Shown: positions 1-12,095 of the stretch, one piece after another
Numbering within the stretch: position 1 is the stretch's first letter
How the letters are laid out: the number at the start of each line of letters is the position of its first letter
Assembly: GCA_942159475.1 (NCBI GenBank)
Contig: OW804102.1
Location: 23,626,684-23,690,683, forward strand
Direction: 5' to 3'
Origin: Sthenelais limicola
Lineage: Eukaryota; Annelida; Polychaeta; Phyllodocida; Sigalionidae
DNA: 64,000 nucleotides
Translations under genes and position numbers: made by a program
The notes under the pieces: model-generated
The model's database searches: none
What the model saw: the letters and a program-made list of their open reading frames with translations, nothing else
Told to the model about the DNA's origin: nothing

Positions 1-884
1 ATCTAGCAGAATTGGCGTGACCAATATACAGCATCATAAGTCCTTAGACTGGTATCTACTCTAAAATATCTAAAGGTCTGGACAACCATGAAGGTCACTT
101 AAGTACATTATAAATATTTGTTATAGGTTATATTAACTGAGTTTACTAAATGAGTAGAACTGCTAATTGCATGGATACTTTAATTATAGCATCTCAAACG
201 TACAATGATGTACTACACATTTTGACTTAAAGTCAGGTTTTTCAGAGTATGTCCTTAGAGACTAGAACAGGCTTTTAAAATGTTGTTTAGAGCACTAAGA
301 CACAAGAATAGTACATGAGTGTATAGTTCTTGACAAATTGACCCATGTAAACATTTTATAATCTCATGAAAAGTTGCCAATCAAAATGCAACAAAAAATT
401 TCACTCCATTCAGTTGAGTTGTCTCTACTTTACTCAATTTTATAATCTTTCTTTTAGAGATTATAAGTTTGAAGAATAGCAACTTTAACACCTTGCATAT
501 CAGTGTGGTAGAAAAACAAGGCCTCAATGTATCGCTCTAGCATACCGCTTACTGTAGGAGGGAGAAATCACATACTGGAGGAGGTGAAGGAGGAGACCAT
601 CCAGCTAAATAGACATTGGTGTTGGCGGGAGGCTGTGGGTAGGCTGCTGGAGGATGTATATTGATCAGGCGGGATGTTTGCCCTGCCTGGGTGCCACCAA
701 ATGCATGTATCGCATTACACAACATGCATTACCATAGCTAATAAACGTCACTTGAGCAGGTTAGAAACGGGCACACACCGCGGGTGAGCACCTCGCTTAC
801 ATGGCACATCAACACGCCAAGCGAGTTACTCCGATAAAGGCGTTAAAGAGCTTCCTCCACTGCCTCTTGGGGCAGGATGATAGA

Positions 885-1260
885 AACTGTACTTGTAATA
901 GGCTGCTCAATACATTTAGAAAATTCTTCTAAAGTTGAGTTGGAAATTATGAATAGTGGGCATATCTGAGTGCGTATGGTATTGCAATGATTCAAAAGAC
1001 ATGTTCGGTCAATCTGAACTATATTTTAAACCTCACTTTTTTAGATATAATCCTAATAATATTATTCGCAACTAAGACCATCTTATATTGGCCCTCCCCC
1101 CACCATTCTTACTATATGAAACTGTCAGGTGGTATTGTACAGGATTTAATAATTGTTATGATTTATATGTCTATGTCTCTGTTTAGCAGCAGATTTACCA
1201 GAGTTTACTTTAATGTGTACTGCTACCGGTTGAACATACATTTTCTGACGACCTGACCCA
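885..1260. mobile_element. MITE family D copy with internal insertion
   Basis: Left AACTGTACTTGTAATAGGC and internal TATTGCAATGATTC, right ACATTTTCTGACGACCTGAC. About 130 bp longer than the 240-bp norm because of unrelated AT-rich sequence after the CCTCACTTTTTTAGAT block. Confidence 0.6.
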
Positions 1261-1515
1261 TATATTTGTCTTTACCGGCATAATTACAAGAGGTTCCCGG
1301 AGAAAGTGCTGCTCGTGCAATAGAAGCATATCACTATCTGTACTGCACAAATATAGTCCATAGATAGCAGGGGATTGTCCCTCAGTCCCCCTCCTAACAT
1401 CTGCCTTCAGGGCCCGTGCATATTATTAGACTTAGGTACAGGGATTTGATGTTAACTGAGAGTGTAGCTTGAATTATCAGGATCTTAATTATTGTGGAAG
1501 ATGCAGCACTGGTAT

Positions 1516-1690
1516 CATATGTGATATGTTAGAGGGAAATGAACCACAAGTCGCAAAAAATGAATTTTGAGATACTAATATTTGAAAATATGAGATGATG
1601 CCCGTTCCAATGATGGTAAACATTAAGGACATCAAAGAAGTGTTTCTTTATTTTATGTTTGATATTTGGGTCGTGCACTGGAGGAATATA
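1516..1690. mobile_element. MITE family C, truncated copy
   Basis: Left end TATGTGATATGTTAGAGG followed by GAACCACAAGTCGCAA and an interior resembling ATGAGATGATGCCCGTTCCA. The opposite TIR was not found. Confidence 0.6.
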
Positions 1691-2003
1691 AATATAGGAT
1701 AGATGAACGATGACTCAAGATTAAGTAAGATATAAGGAGCTAATTTGAGGTGGACATTATTGTTCTCTGTTCTTTCATCATTTTAAGCACCCACATATCC
1801 ATGTAAAGACCCAAAACATTTTAATTGTCATCACTCAAAGTTAGTTCTAGAATATTTACCCTTCAAATGTGGCGATGGATAGGGCACATTGTTATCACCC
1901 GCAATGCTAAGTCTATGGGGATTGTTTATTTCCAGTCCACACATGCTTTGGTACAACTGCGCGGCTAAATAACGATAATTTGCTCACTGCCGCCATTACA
2001 CTT

Positions 2004-2115
2004 AAGGGCCTAGTCCACTAATCCGATTCTCATGCGATTTTGCACTGCAGAGGACTCTTTTGCACTAACTTATGTGAGAATCGCATGAGAATCGGCTTAG
2101 TGGACAAGGCCCTTT
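2004..2115. mobile_element. MITE family B, palindromic copy
   Basis: About 110 bp, inverted almost throughout: AAGGGCCTAGTCCACTAA and CCGATTCTCATGCGATT on the left, with the complements AATCGCATGAGAATCGG and TTAGTGGACAAGGCCCTT on the right. Non-coding. Confidence 0.85.
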
Positions 2116-2704
2116 AGCTCCCTATTCCACCCAATGGATTCTGCATAAATACAAGACTGTTGACTGCGTGAAATGGTCATTGTCTATATCAATATTACAG
2201 ACACTTATGAAATGTTCATAATGAATCATTAACATCTTAACCATTATGGACTATCTTTATACTCATTTTTATATTCATTCGCTATAAGGTATTTTATGTC
2301 ACTGGATGCTGTTTAATTTGCACCATCAGTTATCTTTATGTTGCCACTCTGCTAACACTATACACGTGAAGTAATTTATCTGGAGTTTAGGTGGTGACTA
2401 TGCAGCAAAAAGCAGTAGTATGTGTTTTATTACTCTATAAAGTGTAAATTCTGCACCATGAATACAATATAGCAGATGAATCTATCAGATAAAGCTATAT
2501 ATGTTATGTGCTCGAGGAAAATGAATCTTGCACAGAAAATGGATTTTAATCACCATATTTTGATAGATGGGAATAGGCAGATTCCAACGATAACACACTT
2601 TAGCATATCTAATAAGTACATTTTTATATATTTGAATTCAAAAGTTGTCGATTCAATCTAGAACAAGGGAATGACAGGACAAGGGGCATTCGATTTGAGT
2701 TGTT

Positions 2705-2785
2705 TTATTGGGGTTTAGATGTTTCGGGCAACATACAACCATAACAAAATACACCCTTCATCAGGGACGAGTATATCCAAATGTT
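2705..2785 (-). mobile_element. Retrotransposon 3'-end fragment, minus strand
   Basis: Read on the minus strand: CGTCCCTGATGAAGGGTG, then TTGCCCGAAACATC, then AATAAAAC. The TGATGAAG...CGAAAC arrangement is typical of invertebrate retroelement tails. Confidence 0.4.
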
Positions 2786-3327
2786 TGAAAAAATTATTAT
2801 TGATTCTTCTGGATGGACAAACACCCGTAAAGTATACTTTTTCAATTTAATTCAATTCAAAGCATTTTTTATTTGTACAAAAAAGGTGTACACAAAGGAA
2901 AGATTTAGGATGACTTTAGAAAACACATTTTATATATTAAATATTTAGAAATTAAAACTCCCTCTTCTAATATATACACAAAGGATTATTTGGAATTAAC
3001 AAGTGAGATTATAAGTCCAATAACCTTATAAATGTTGATGTGAACCTAAGTTAACTCCACTGCTGTAACATCATTTAGAACCAGGGCACAATTGTTTCGT
3101 CATCAAAGATTATGGTGCATGTTGCACATAAGCTGGTTTAAATAAAAGTTAAGAAATACCAAAATAGAAATACAAAATACAAGGGAGACAAATATTGAAC
3201 CTTAGAAGTGTAGAAGCCTCGAGGCCAGGATATTTCGAATAAAACTTTTTTTCTTTTTTTTAAAAGCAAGAAGAATCAGGACACTAAAACATTTCTGAAA
3301 AAACTCTGTTAAACTAAAGCTCCTCGC

Positions 3328-3486
3328 ATGGCGATTCATCACGGGGCTTGCATGGCGACGGCAGAGGTTAATTGGCGACATGAAGGTACACTTGGTGGTC
3401 TGATGCAGGCCATGGGAGGAAATGGTGGTTCTTGTCCACGCCCGTCCACCCAAGGAAATGGGTACGAGTTATCTAGAGTGATTTAA
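3328..3486 (+). CDS. Small ORF, 52 codons, unassigned
   Basis: It starts at GCATGGCG and encodes MAIHHGACMATAEVNWRHE and GTLGGLMQAMGGNGGSC, ending TQGNGYELSRVI. Base composition is richer in G and C than its surroundings and purines are frequent at first codon positions. A donor-like GAAG|GTACAC lies inside. No homologue recognised. Confidence 0.2.
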   Translation: MAIHHGACMATAEVNWRHEGTLGGLMQAMGGNGGSCPRPSTQGNGYELSRVI

Positions 3487-3834
3487 CCTTAAAATAGCCC
3501 CTTAACTCATGTTCACAGGAAGGTACAAACGGGTATACGGCCCTGAGAGTGGTTCTTCTAGAGTGCTGCTCTAATAGAACAGTGCAGTAAAATCGCTAGG
3601 CAAAATCGTTGTAAAAACTAAAATGCCATGAGCAAAGTATAGCCCTTTTTGGTGATGTTGGACAAAGGCTCTCTTTATTTTTGTGGCTACAATTTGTGTT
3701 GATGTATGCAGATATTTGGGATGTGACCCAGAAAAATGGCTCATAAGTCGAAACATTGTGAGATCATATTATTTTGACCATCATATTTGAAAACATTCAT
3801 GAGATTAAATGGATTCCAAGAATTTAGGATGAAA

Positions 3835-3925
3835 TTGTTGCTATATTTGTATGTCAGATATGATCGAAATCCATCCCAGCATGCATTGTAAAAATATGCA
3901 TATGGAGACATACAAATCCCCTATT
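3835..3925. mobile_element. MITE family E, right-end fragment
   Basis: AATCCATCCCAGCATGCATT followed by CATACAAATCCCCTATTGGG, matching the right part of family E. Confidence 0.55.
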
Positions 3926-4210
3926 GGGGACGTTGATATTACTGGTGTTACGTAATAGTGCGTCAAATATTGATTGTGAATTCATGTACCATCGCCATAC
4001 CGGCTTTCATAAATACCTTCTCTGTACAACTCTTAAAGTCCACATCGTTCTCTTTCTCAATTCTTCGAGACCATCGCTTAATATTTTGATTTGATTTGAA
4101 TACATTCAATTGCTTAATAATTAAATTTGTTTTGAAAACATCGACATCTTTTAGGGGGCATGTCTCCTACATGTGGGAGGTTTGAAAGCCCATTTGTGCC
4201 TTACAGTAAG

Positions 4211-4449
4211 TGGGTCAGATTTTCAAAAAAAAACTGTACAATCGGCAGCTCTACACATTTGGTAAATTCGGCTAAATTAGACAGAAGAATGATGAATACT
4301 CGGTATATTTGAATTTATTTTGCATTGGGTTAATTCAAAACATCTGTTCGGTTATGTTTAACTGTATTTTTATCATCATTTTCCCTTAAACGTAGGTTAT
4401 TTCAGAGGATTTGTGAAGGCGAATTGTACATTTTCTCACGACCTGACCC
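4211..4449. mobile_element. MITE family D, full-length copy
   Basis: Left TGGGTCAGATTTTC and CTGTACAATCGGCAGCTC; right GCGAATTGTACATTTTCTCA with CGACCTGACCC. About 240 bp, TIR of about 25 bp. Confidence 0.8.
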
Positions 4450-4804
4450 GAGTAGTCTTCTTTTAAAATAGAGAATAACTCCACCTTTGTTACTGAAGCG
4501 GGCTAGCCCACTGTTAATCATACAATGTGTTCATATCAGTTAATATTAATCTCGATATCAATAATAATGAGTAGTCGCAAGCACTGCTGTATCAGAGACC
4601 ATCTTCCCTTGTCCCCTAATAGTTAGAAACAATTTGATTAAAACCATGTAAATAAAGTTCATTGACTTGATTTGATATGCGGCACACATTACGTCAAAGA
4701 CGGTATTCTCAGTGGGAGGAAACTATAGCATTTTTTATACCTAATGGCACGATGGAGGTTTGGAATCAATCGAGACATTGGTTCAAATTACACGACACCC
4801 CAAA

Positions 4805-4877
4805 GGGATTTGAAAGGGGTGGAGTGCGATTTGAAAGGGGTGGAGTGCGATTTGAAAGGGGTGGAGTGCGATTTGAC
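4805..4877 (+). repeat. 21-bp tandem repeat, three copies
   Basis: Three exact GATTTGAAAGGGGTGGAGTGC units. The frame stays open (FERGGVR repeats), but nothing around it looks coding. Confidence 0.9.
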
Positions 4878-5340
4878 CCAACGTTGATATCGATTACAAA
4901 CCAAACAGAGTGCTATTAGGTATTTATTACATACTAAATCAACAATTTTACCTTACTTTTGATCAATATTGTGAACATCGGCTCAAAAAGCACATAGGTC
5001 CTATTTGACTTTTCAAATTGCACCCCTGAATCACATACATATATGTAATAATAGATGAAATAGATATACTAAAACGTTGATAATTTAAGGGAGCATCTAA
5101 TAATATTTACAATCGAAATGACAATTACAGCATTACATCTTTAATTTAAGATAATCAAATCTTATCCTGATATAAAAGTTTAGCCTAGATAACAATATAA
5201 CAGATTACATAAATTGGAAGGAAGTGAGTGTGAATGGGTTTGAATGGGAGGGAGGGAAGTGGGAGAGTGGAAGAGCACAGCTGGCAGCCGGCCAATAATG
5301 CTTAACACAGGCTTAGAGTCGGACCTCAACATTGCTCGTC

Positions 5341-5432
5341 TCTGATTGGCTGTGTTTGTGATCTGCCTGCAGAAGTGTGCGCATGCGTACAGAGTGTGGC
5401 TCAACGGCAAACTGTATTTGAGCTATATAATA
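5341..5432. promoter_or_regulatory. Promoter-like segment with NRF-1-like site
   Basis: Within 90 bp there is an inverted CCAAT box (GATTGGC), a GTGCGCATGCGTAC palindrome close to the NRF-1 consensus, and CTATATAAT resembling a TATA box. It is followed by a CCA/CAC-rich tract and an intact family A MITE. The only downstream + strand ORF is 26 codons, so no gene can be attached. Confidence 0.35.
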
Positions 5433-5506
5433 GATGCCACCACCACCACCACCACCCATCGCACCACCCACCACCACCAACAGCTCAAACTCCACGAGTA
5501 ATAACC

Positions 5507-5714
5507 CAGTCTAGGCCCAAACCCCCATATGAGATATAAGAATGTCAGTGGTTGGACGCCTACTTCGCTAATCGGTTTCCTTGCCTAGGACTCTTTCTTA
5601 TGCAAATATAATGACAGTTTGTGATCTTAATGAAATTATAATGGCATTTTGCAGTTTGCAGCGAGAGGCTTTCCCTCCATTCAGAGAGACTCTCTCAACT
5701 TTGGGCCTAGACTG
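5507..5714. mobile_element. MITE family A, intact copy
   Basis: 208 bp with a perfect 15-bp TIR (CAGTCTAGGCCCAAA / TTTGGGCCTAGACTG), flanked on both sides by AACC, a likely 4-bp target-site duplication. The interior shares TTGGACGCCTACTTCGCTAA and GCGAGAGGCTTTCCCTCC with the other two copies. Non-coding. Confidence 0.85.
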
Positions 5715-6943
5715 AACCACACCTCCTGCCTGATACCTTGATGGCAACAACTAATATAGCTATATAGTTTATAATTAAAGGTATTGATGAAAAAGACATT
5801 TATCATATCAGAATGAATTCAATACAGTGAGTCTCGCAGTTCAGTCAGTGACAATTTGATCTTTTCAATGATCTGCGATTGAGTCACTGACATTAATGAT
5901 TGGTAAGCAGCTTAGCAAAATCAAGAGGGTAATCGTCCACAATGAGGAAAAGAACGTATTAACAAGAAGTTGAAATCCTTAGTATTGGTTGACGTTAACT
6001 GAGAACAAACGGTGATAATCATATTTCACAGAAGTGACATGTTGGAACTAATGTGGGTGATTGTTTCAGAACATGATATGCATACAAAGAGAGGTGGCCG
6101 ACGGGGGAGAAATACTTCCCTGACTCAAAATGCAATAGATATGTTAATGCTGAATTTAAGTAGCTGTTATCTTGTATTTTATCTGAAAACATGTTAAGGG
6201 GCTTGTAAAAGCAGATCTATGCTTCTTTCGGGATGGGGAATTCCTTACCTTTTTTTTTATCCCGTCTCAGATCAACAATATCAATAATTCAGTAATTTAA
6301 TTTTACATTTTGGGGTACATGTATGAGCGAGTGTTAGTAATAGTGATAACATATAACAATGGGAATACGTATCAGGATTTTAAGGGTTGAGTTTTTTAGG
6401 ATTCTGTTCGTCCATATTCCTAAATAAAGTGGGGAGAGATATTTTGTGTCTTAATAAATCTTATAATCAATAGATCGTATAAATAACAGTTAAACAACCT
6501 GACCTATACATGTAAAGACTATTTCTATCAATATAAAACAATCTACTCACAGGCAGCTATAATCCACATGTGTACCTGGAAAAACAACAATCATATTAAT
6601 TAGATGAATAGTGTCACATTTATATATAAGCCAAAACAGATCATCGATCAATATAAGGAAAATATACAATCTACCCCCAGATGAGATGAGATAATGTATT
6701 AAATTAAGGGCAGGACAAAGGTTGCACATTCCATTAAGGCGAGCAGGTGCACTGGTGGTCCAGAAATACAGTGCACCAGCAGTGTCTCAATGTCGGTTAT
6801 TAATCCTTTAGTAATTTACCGATTCACCATAAGTATACTTCCAAATGATATTTATCATACTTCGCTTTCGTTGCTACGCACAGGTCCACCTACAATCTTC
6901 ACTGTAGGCTACTATTTCAGTTTTAATGCGTACTTTGACGAGG

Positions 6944-7157
6944 AACTATAGGTCCAAACCGTCAGATCAGATAAGAATGGTTTGTCAGTGATTGGACCCC
7001 TACTTCGTTAATCACTTTCCCGGCCTAGGACTAGTCGTTCTAATGGGAATATAATGAAATGTTGCGGTCTTAATGGAATTACAATGGCACCTTGCAGTTT
7101 GAGGCGAGAGGCTTTCCCTCCGTTTGAAGGGACTCTCTCATCTTTGGGCCTAGACTG
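6944..7157. mobile_element. MITE family A, copy with decayed left end
   Basis: It shares most of its interior with the copy at 5.5 kb. The right TIR TTTGGGCCTAGACTG is intact; the left has mutated to AACTATAGGTCCAAA. Same orientation as the 5.5-kb copy. Confidence 0.8.
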
Positions 7158-7852
7158 CTTCTATATGATGCCCTGGGAAGAGCTCAGGTGGGAGGTCTAA
7201 TAGTGGGGACAGGCAGAGGGTGGGAAAGGTGCAGGTGAGGGGTGAAAGGGGTTGTGTACAGGGTAAGGTAGGGTGGTATTATTCACATGTATGGGTGAAA
7301 GAGCACCATGGGTACCGGCCACATGTCTGCTGGACAGTCTGAATACAGGTCTCTATGGATATCAGCAGCCTAGGTCACTAACAACCTGGTATGGTCACAT
7401 ATCCCTACCCTTCTCAATATAGGATTAATGACTTACATAGAGGGGCTGCTGGTGCACTGTTTGGTGCGCAATCACCAGGCAAAGCCTAGGGACTATGCAC
7501 AAACAGTGCACCAGCATCAACAAAATGGAGGTTATAAATACACAAAAGGTGCACCAGCATACACATAAAGTGCACCAGCCTATATAGATACACATAAAGG
7601 GCACCAGCAACGTATAACTTATAATTCACGTGCAAAATATTAGGAGGGATGGGTGGACTCAGGCTTTATGAAGCATATATCCTCTTAAGACATCTCTGAC
7701 ATACTTAATGACTTATAATTATGATATGTATTGTTTGGGATACCATTCCAAATTATTGGTCCTTTATCCCACTTTAAGGCCGTTTGAGTTGAAATTTGAG
7801 ATTAATTATTGTGGATAGTTTCACTGGCTGGATGCATGGGAGTAGATTGTAT

Positions 7853-7910
7853 ATCTCTGAGTGCAATTGTACGTCTCTGAGTGCAATTGTACATCTCCGA
7901 GTGCAATATG
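7853..7910 (+). repeat. 21-bp tandem repeat, three copies
   Basis: Units of the form CTCTGAGTGCAATTGTAC with small changes, next to the left end of the 1.1-kb inverted-repeat element. Confidence 0.8.
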
Positions 7911-9021
7911 AGGGATCTTTTATTTTGTTCATTCTGTTATAAAATTCGGAACTACTCTTTGAGTGTTTGAATGTGTTTGAATGTTTAGTTAAAGTCCTAT
8001 TCAGTAATGCATCTGCCACGCCCCCTACCGACTCGGAGGCCTAACCACCTTTCTTCCTGCTACACATTCATGAACTTTTTTCTATCCTCCAAAATACGCA
8101 CCAATGTTCACATCACTGTTATCTTAGATTCTGATCATAGGGGAGGGAGGGGAACTAACCAGCAGGTCAGTAAAGGGAAGGGGAGGGGGTACTGATTAAG
8201 AGCGGGAAGGAGAGGCGAGGGGAGATAACAAACTGACCAGGACACGGTAACAAGGTGTAGGTTGGGCATTGGTCAGGTGTGATGCTAATCACTCTAGCCT
8301 CATATCCAACTCATATCATTTATTGTTAACCTGTGGCTGATCGGATCCTTTATCTATCAAGGTAATTAATTGGTCCAATCAGGATAAGCCAATCAGCCCA
8401 GGCCCTGTTTAATGGCTGTAGTCTGTCCAGTATATTAGAATAACAAATGATTATAGCTGGCCTCATTCTACTTGGTTCGGTTCTGGCTTTGAAACATACT
8501 TCTCTGTGTGTTGTGTTGATTCATTTCTCGCCCAACTGCTGACCCTAAATTTATATTGAAGAATGACCCTGAATTCTTCCCTGTAACACGTGAATGCATA
8601 CTTATTGCACCTAGCTAATGGTACAACTCCGATAGTAAGGTCATATAACACTAAGATAGATGGTACAGTGTGGTGGTAGCATCCCTATACACATCCCTGC
8701 ATACACGAGGGTATTGGTGGTCACGCTATATACAAATATAATCATTACACCCACAGCACATCAACCATCGGTCTTCTTATTACTTTATACTGACCGACAC
8801 TTCAGGGTTTTGTGTGCAATGTTCTCCTCAGTACGAGAGGAAGGGATGCGGGGATGTGCAAATGCAAAGACGTGGGTTTGCACCCCTTAAACTGGACACC
8901 TCAGGATGCAGGGGTTTTTATACTGGGCGCAGGATGCAGGCTGGGTGTACCATTAGCTAGGTGCAATAAATTTGCATTCACATGTTACAGAATGAACAAA
9001 ACAAAAGATCCCTCATATGCA
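7898..9021. mobile_element. Candidate 1.1-kb TIR element with a nested inverted repeat
   Basis: TATGAGGGATCTTTTATTTT and GTTCATTCTGT at the left are inverted at the right as ACAGAATGAACAAAACAAAA and GATCCCTCATA. A second inverted pair of about 50 nt lies inside (near 8576-8628 and 8945-8995; core TTGCACCTAGCTAATGGTAC). No transposase ORF is recognisable; the small ORFs inside look incidental. Confidence 0.55.
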
Positions 9022-9106
9022 AAGGACCAATACTTTGGAATAGTATCCCCAACAATATGACAATAACTATCAAACCACATATTAACCGAAATTCACACAC
9101 AGTCTA

Positions 9107-9502
9107 GTGGAACCCCGCCTTTATCAAATCCCCTCCACCCCTTGCCATGGTAGTGGAACATTTCTCGCGCTACAAATCACAGCTATTAAGGAACACAAGA
9201 CCCCTAACCTCAGCACCACAACAGTCCCTCTCTGTTTAACATGGCGAGAGAGCGAGAGAATGTTAGAGCATGTGAGCCTGAGGTTTATAGACAAGGTTAC
9301 ATGCTTGTCTGAGCTCATGGGAAAGTGGCATGTGGTTGCCGCTGATCTGGCACAGGCAGTGGTAGTCCTTAATCAATCCAGGGCCTACCATCCCTCAACC
9401 TCATACCCCTGCCCTCCACTAATTGGCCAAATCCTCTATATCCTCTACCAACGATTCAGGGGAGGGGAATTAACAACTTGGAAGACAACTCTGTTGGAAT
9501 AG
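9107..9502 (+). CDS. Unassigned 131-codon open frame
   Basis: One of the longest open frames that is not low-complexity. It includes LEHVSLRFIDKVTCLSELMG and KWHVVAADLAQAVVVLNQSR. I recognise no domain, and there are no clear splice sites at its ends. A second ATG in another frame (AACATGGCGAGAGAG) lies inside. It may be chance. Confidence 0.15.
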   Translation: MEPRLYQIPSTPCHGSGTFLALQITAIKEHKTPNLSTTTVPLCLTWRESERMLEHVSLRFIDKVTCLSELMGKWHVVAADLAQAVVVLNQSRAYHPSTSYPCPPLIGQILYILYQRFRGGELTTWKTTLLE

Positions 9503-9522
9503 AATTTACCAATTATTAAGTA

Positions 9523-9637
9523 TAAAGGGTCTAGTCCACTAAGCCGATTCTCATGCGATTCTCACATAATTCAGTGGAAAAGAGTCCTCTGCGTCGCAAA
9601 ATCGCATGATAAATGGCTTAGTGGGTTAGGCCCTTAA
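9523..9637. mobile_element. MITE family B, second copy
   Basis: Left AAGGGTCTAGTCCACTAAGC and right end GGCTTAGTGGGTTAGGCCCT, with the same CGATTCTCATGCGATT arms. Slightly diverged in the right arm. Confidence 0.8.
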
Positions 9638-10514
9638 GATGTGTGCAACAGGTAATTATGTTACATTTCAAACATATTTCAACACGGTTTAGGCTTAGAG
9701 TTGAGAAAGACCCTCCAAACTGAGGGAAAGCCTAAGTTATAAGAATCATAATATATCATGTTCCTCAATAGCAAGATTGTTATTGATTATTCAATAATAA
9801 CCTTGGTCTGGCATTAAGGCCAGGAATTAAGTCTAAACCAGAATGGATGTTTTTATACACATTAATATTCTAAGAATCGCACCAACCAACCTATCTATAC
9901 TCGATATTTCCTAACCATTAGATCCAGCATATCATTATATCTAGCACTTAACACCCCTATGTATTGTAGATGTACTGTATCTTTACCTTGGCCACATTTA
10001 CCTGTATATTTTCATCACTCAACATAACCCCAAATAGCACACCTTCATCTAAAATAAACCCTAATACTGTCACTTCTCTCTGTACTAACCTCCGTTATCT
10101 TCCCTTTTCCCTCGTTAATAATGCACATAAAAGCCCTAGGCGGTAGATCATGGATCCATCTAAAAGGATTAGTACCCTGCAAGCCTAGTACGTCCTTTAA
10201 CACATTATAGCTGTATGAATATGCTGAATAAAACAAATGACAAAATATATACAAACCTTGCTAATGATCTGATGAATAAAACATTATTCATATTAACATG
10301 GAACGCTTTCCTCCCTCCCCTTCTTTCTCATTATTCACTGATTGCGCCAAGTTTCAGAAGTCTCTGGGGAGATGCAGACCCCCGACCCGGCTGCGAAGAT
10401 CATCATCGTCCAGTTTGATTATACATTGTGAATTTGTACTTATTATGCACATGTATGAGAATCATTTTACAAATCTTTGAAAAAAATTAAGATCCATTTT
10501 GGAAATTTACAAAT

Positions 10515-10750
10515 ATTTTCTGATATCGCGCGAAAAAAACAACCTACTGTCAGACTGTCTAGCAGACTTTTTGAATGGCGCTTAGCTTAAGTCCAGTAGT
10601 CGCCTCTAGCGACAATTACTTCCGGTGAGGTCAAGGTATTTTGCCGCCTACAATATAACCATATACCCAAGGCATATAAGCCATACATCGGATTCCATGT
10701 TTTGAATATCACCGTCTGTCCTTGATTCCATTTTCCCACCTACTACAAGC
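10515..10750 (+). promoter_or_regulatory. Promoter-like segment before a possible first exon
   Basis: TCGCGCGAAA (E2F-like) and ACTTCCGGTGAGGTCAAGG (ETS-like site next to a nuclear-receptor half-site) occur in CpG-containing sequence within an AT-rich region, 100-230 bp upstream of an ATG. Confidence 0.35.
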
Positions 10751-10835
10751 ATGGCTATACTAAAGCGATACATCTTCCTCCACCACCTCCACCCACGCCG
10801 CCCTCAGAGACTCGCAGGATCCCAGCACCACAGAG
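10751..10835 (+). CDS. Possible first exon with mitochondrial-type N-terminus
   Basis: It encodes MAILKRYIFLHHLHPRRP then QRLAGSQHHR, with six or seven basic residues and no acidic ones, as in mitochondrial targeting peptides. It ends in phase 1 at AGAG|GTAATC. The frame stays open to 11011 without the splice. No downstream exon was identified, so this is speculative. Confidence 0.3.
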
Positions 10836-11774
10836 GTAATCCCTTAGCCTATACCGGAATATCTGTCCTGGATACTGGTCAAGGCCGCCATGGCGTTAGG
10901 TTTGGAGGTGGCCTTTACTATTATGTTGGTCCTCTACTTGGTTATTTAAGGAGTTTGTACCCTTCTTGTAAACCGTTTTCATTTAAACTTATTACGACCA
11001 TTTCTTTCTGAAACTTCCATTTCTGACCACCATTGTTTGCTTAAAGTGGGTTTATTGTTCAAGAATCATGTTTCTATGGCAACCACTCTAATTTGTTAGG
11101 AGGTCAGTGGTTTAAAGTAATTTAATGATATCTAAGGAACAAGAGTGAAGATTCCTTTCAATTTTGGAAGAGGGACTGCACTATAAAATTTGCATAGAAA
11201 TATAATGATAGAAATGATTTGGAACATTCCTTGGAATTTGTTATTAGGGCTGCTTATATAGGTTTTCAGGAATGGTACATGGTACCATAACCTTCAAACA
11301 AAATATCCCTAATTTGAGTTCAAAGATTCCCTTCAAGGATTCAAGGCATGATGTGTATGAAATTATTTGCCTTATTTTACTTAAATCTCACAAAACTGTA
11401 CTTGAGCAGGGGATGCATATTCATCTCTACATAGGATGTATTCAAATACTCAACACATTATCTAGTGCTTTTAATTATTTATTACATCAATATAGATCAC
11501 TATAACAGGATATCCTAGGAATCACAACCAATCCATTAATCCAGTGCAAAATGGTTGCCTATAAATCTTAACAATCTTAGGATTAATGCACTACTAATGT
11601 ATTAACGAAATAAAAACCTAATTCCAGTTTCCATTTGGGTGCAGTTAAGTTGATACCTGCAACCTAATTATCATTAAGGGGATTAGGCCTAATTGGGTTA
11701 ATGCTACTCAGCTTTTTACCTTACCCTTATGTCTAGGGATTAGGACGTAAGCCAGTTGGGTGCCGTATAAAGTC

Positions 11775-11910
11775 ATTGAGGGTTGAGGGGGGCGTAGGGG
11801 GACCTGAAGGGGGCGTAGGGCGTAGGGGAATGATGGGGTGTAGGGGGACTGAAGGGGGTGTCGGGGGAATAAAGGGGATCGTTAGGGAGAATATGGGGGA
11901 GCTGGAGGGA
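11775..11910 (+). repeat. G-rich degenerate repeat
   Basis: Repeated GGGGGCGTAGGG and GAAGGGGGTGT-like units on the + strand; rich in G-runs capable of quadruplex formation. Confidence 0.75.
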
Positions 11911-11934
11911 ACCCCTCTAAAGAAATGTGGGGCA

Positions 11935-12095
11935 GGTTGTCAGAAAATGTAGAATGGGCAGTGCTACATATTTTATACATTCTGCTAAATTAGGCTAGAA
12001 AATGGCAAATAATTAAAAAGGAATATCTTAGTAATTATACTTGGTATTGCGTTGATTGAAATTATCTGTGTGGTTAACCTGAACTGTACTCTAGT
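11935..12095. mobile_element. MITE family D, left part
   Basis: GTCAGAAAATGTAGAATGGG through TTGGTATTGCGTTGATTG to CCTGAACTGTACTCTAG; the right end is absent. Confidence 0.6.
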
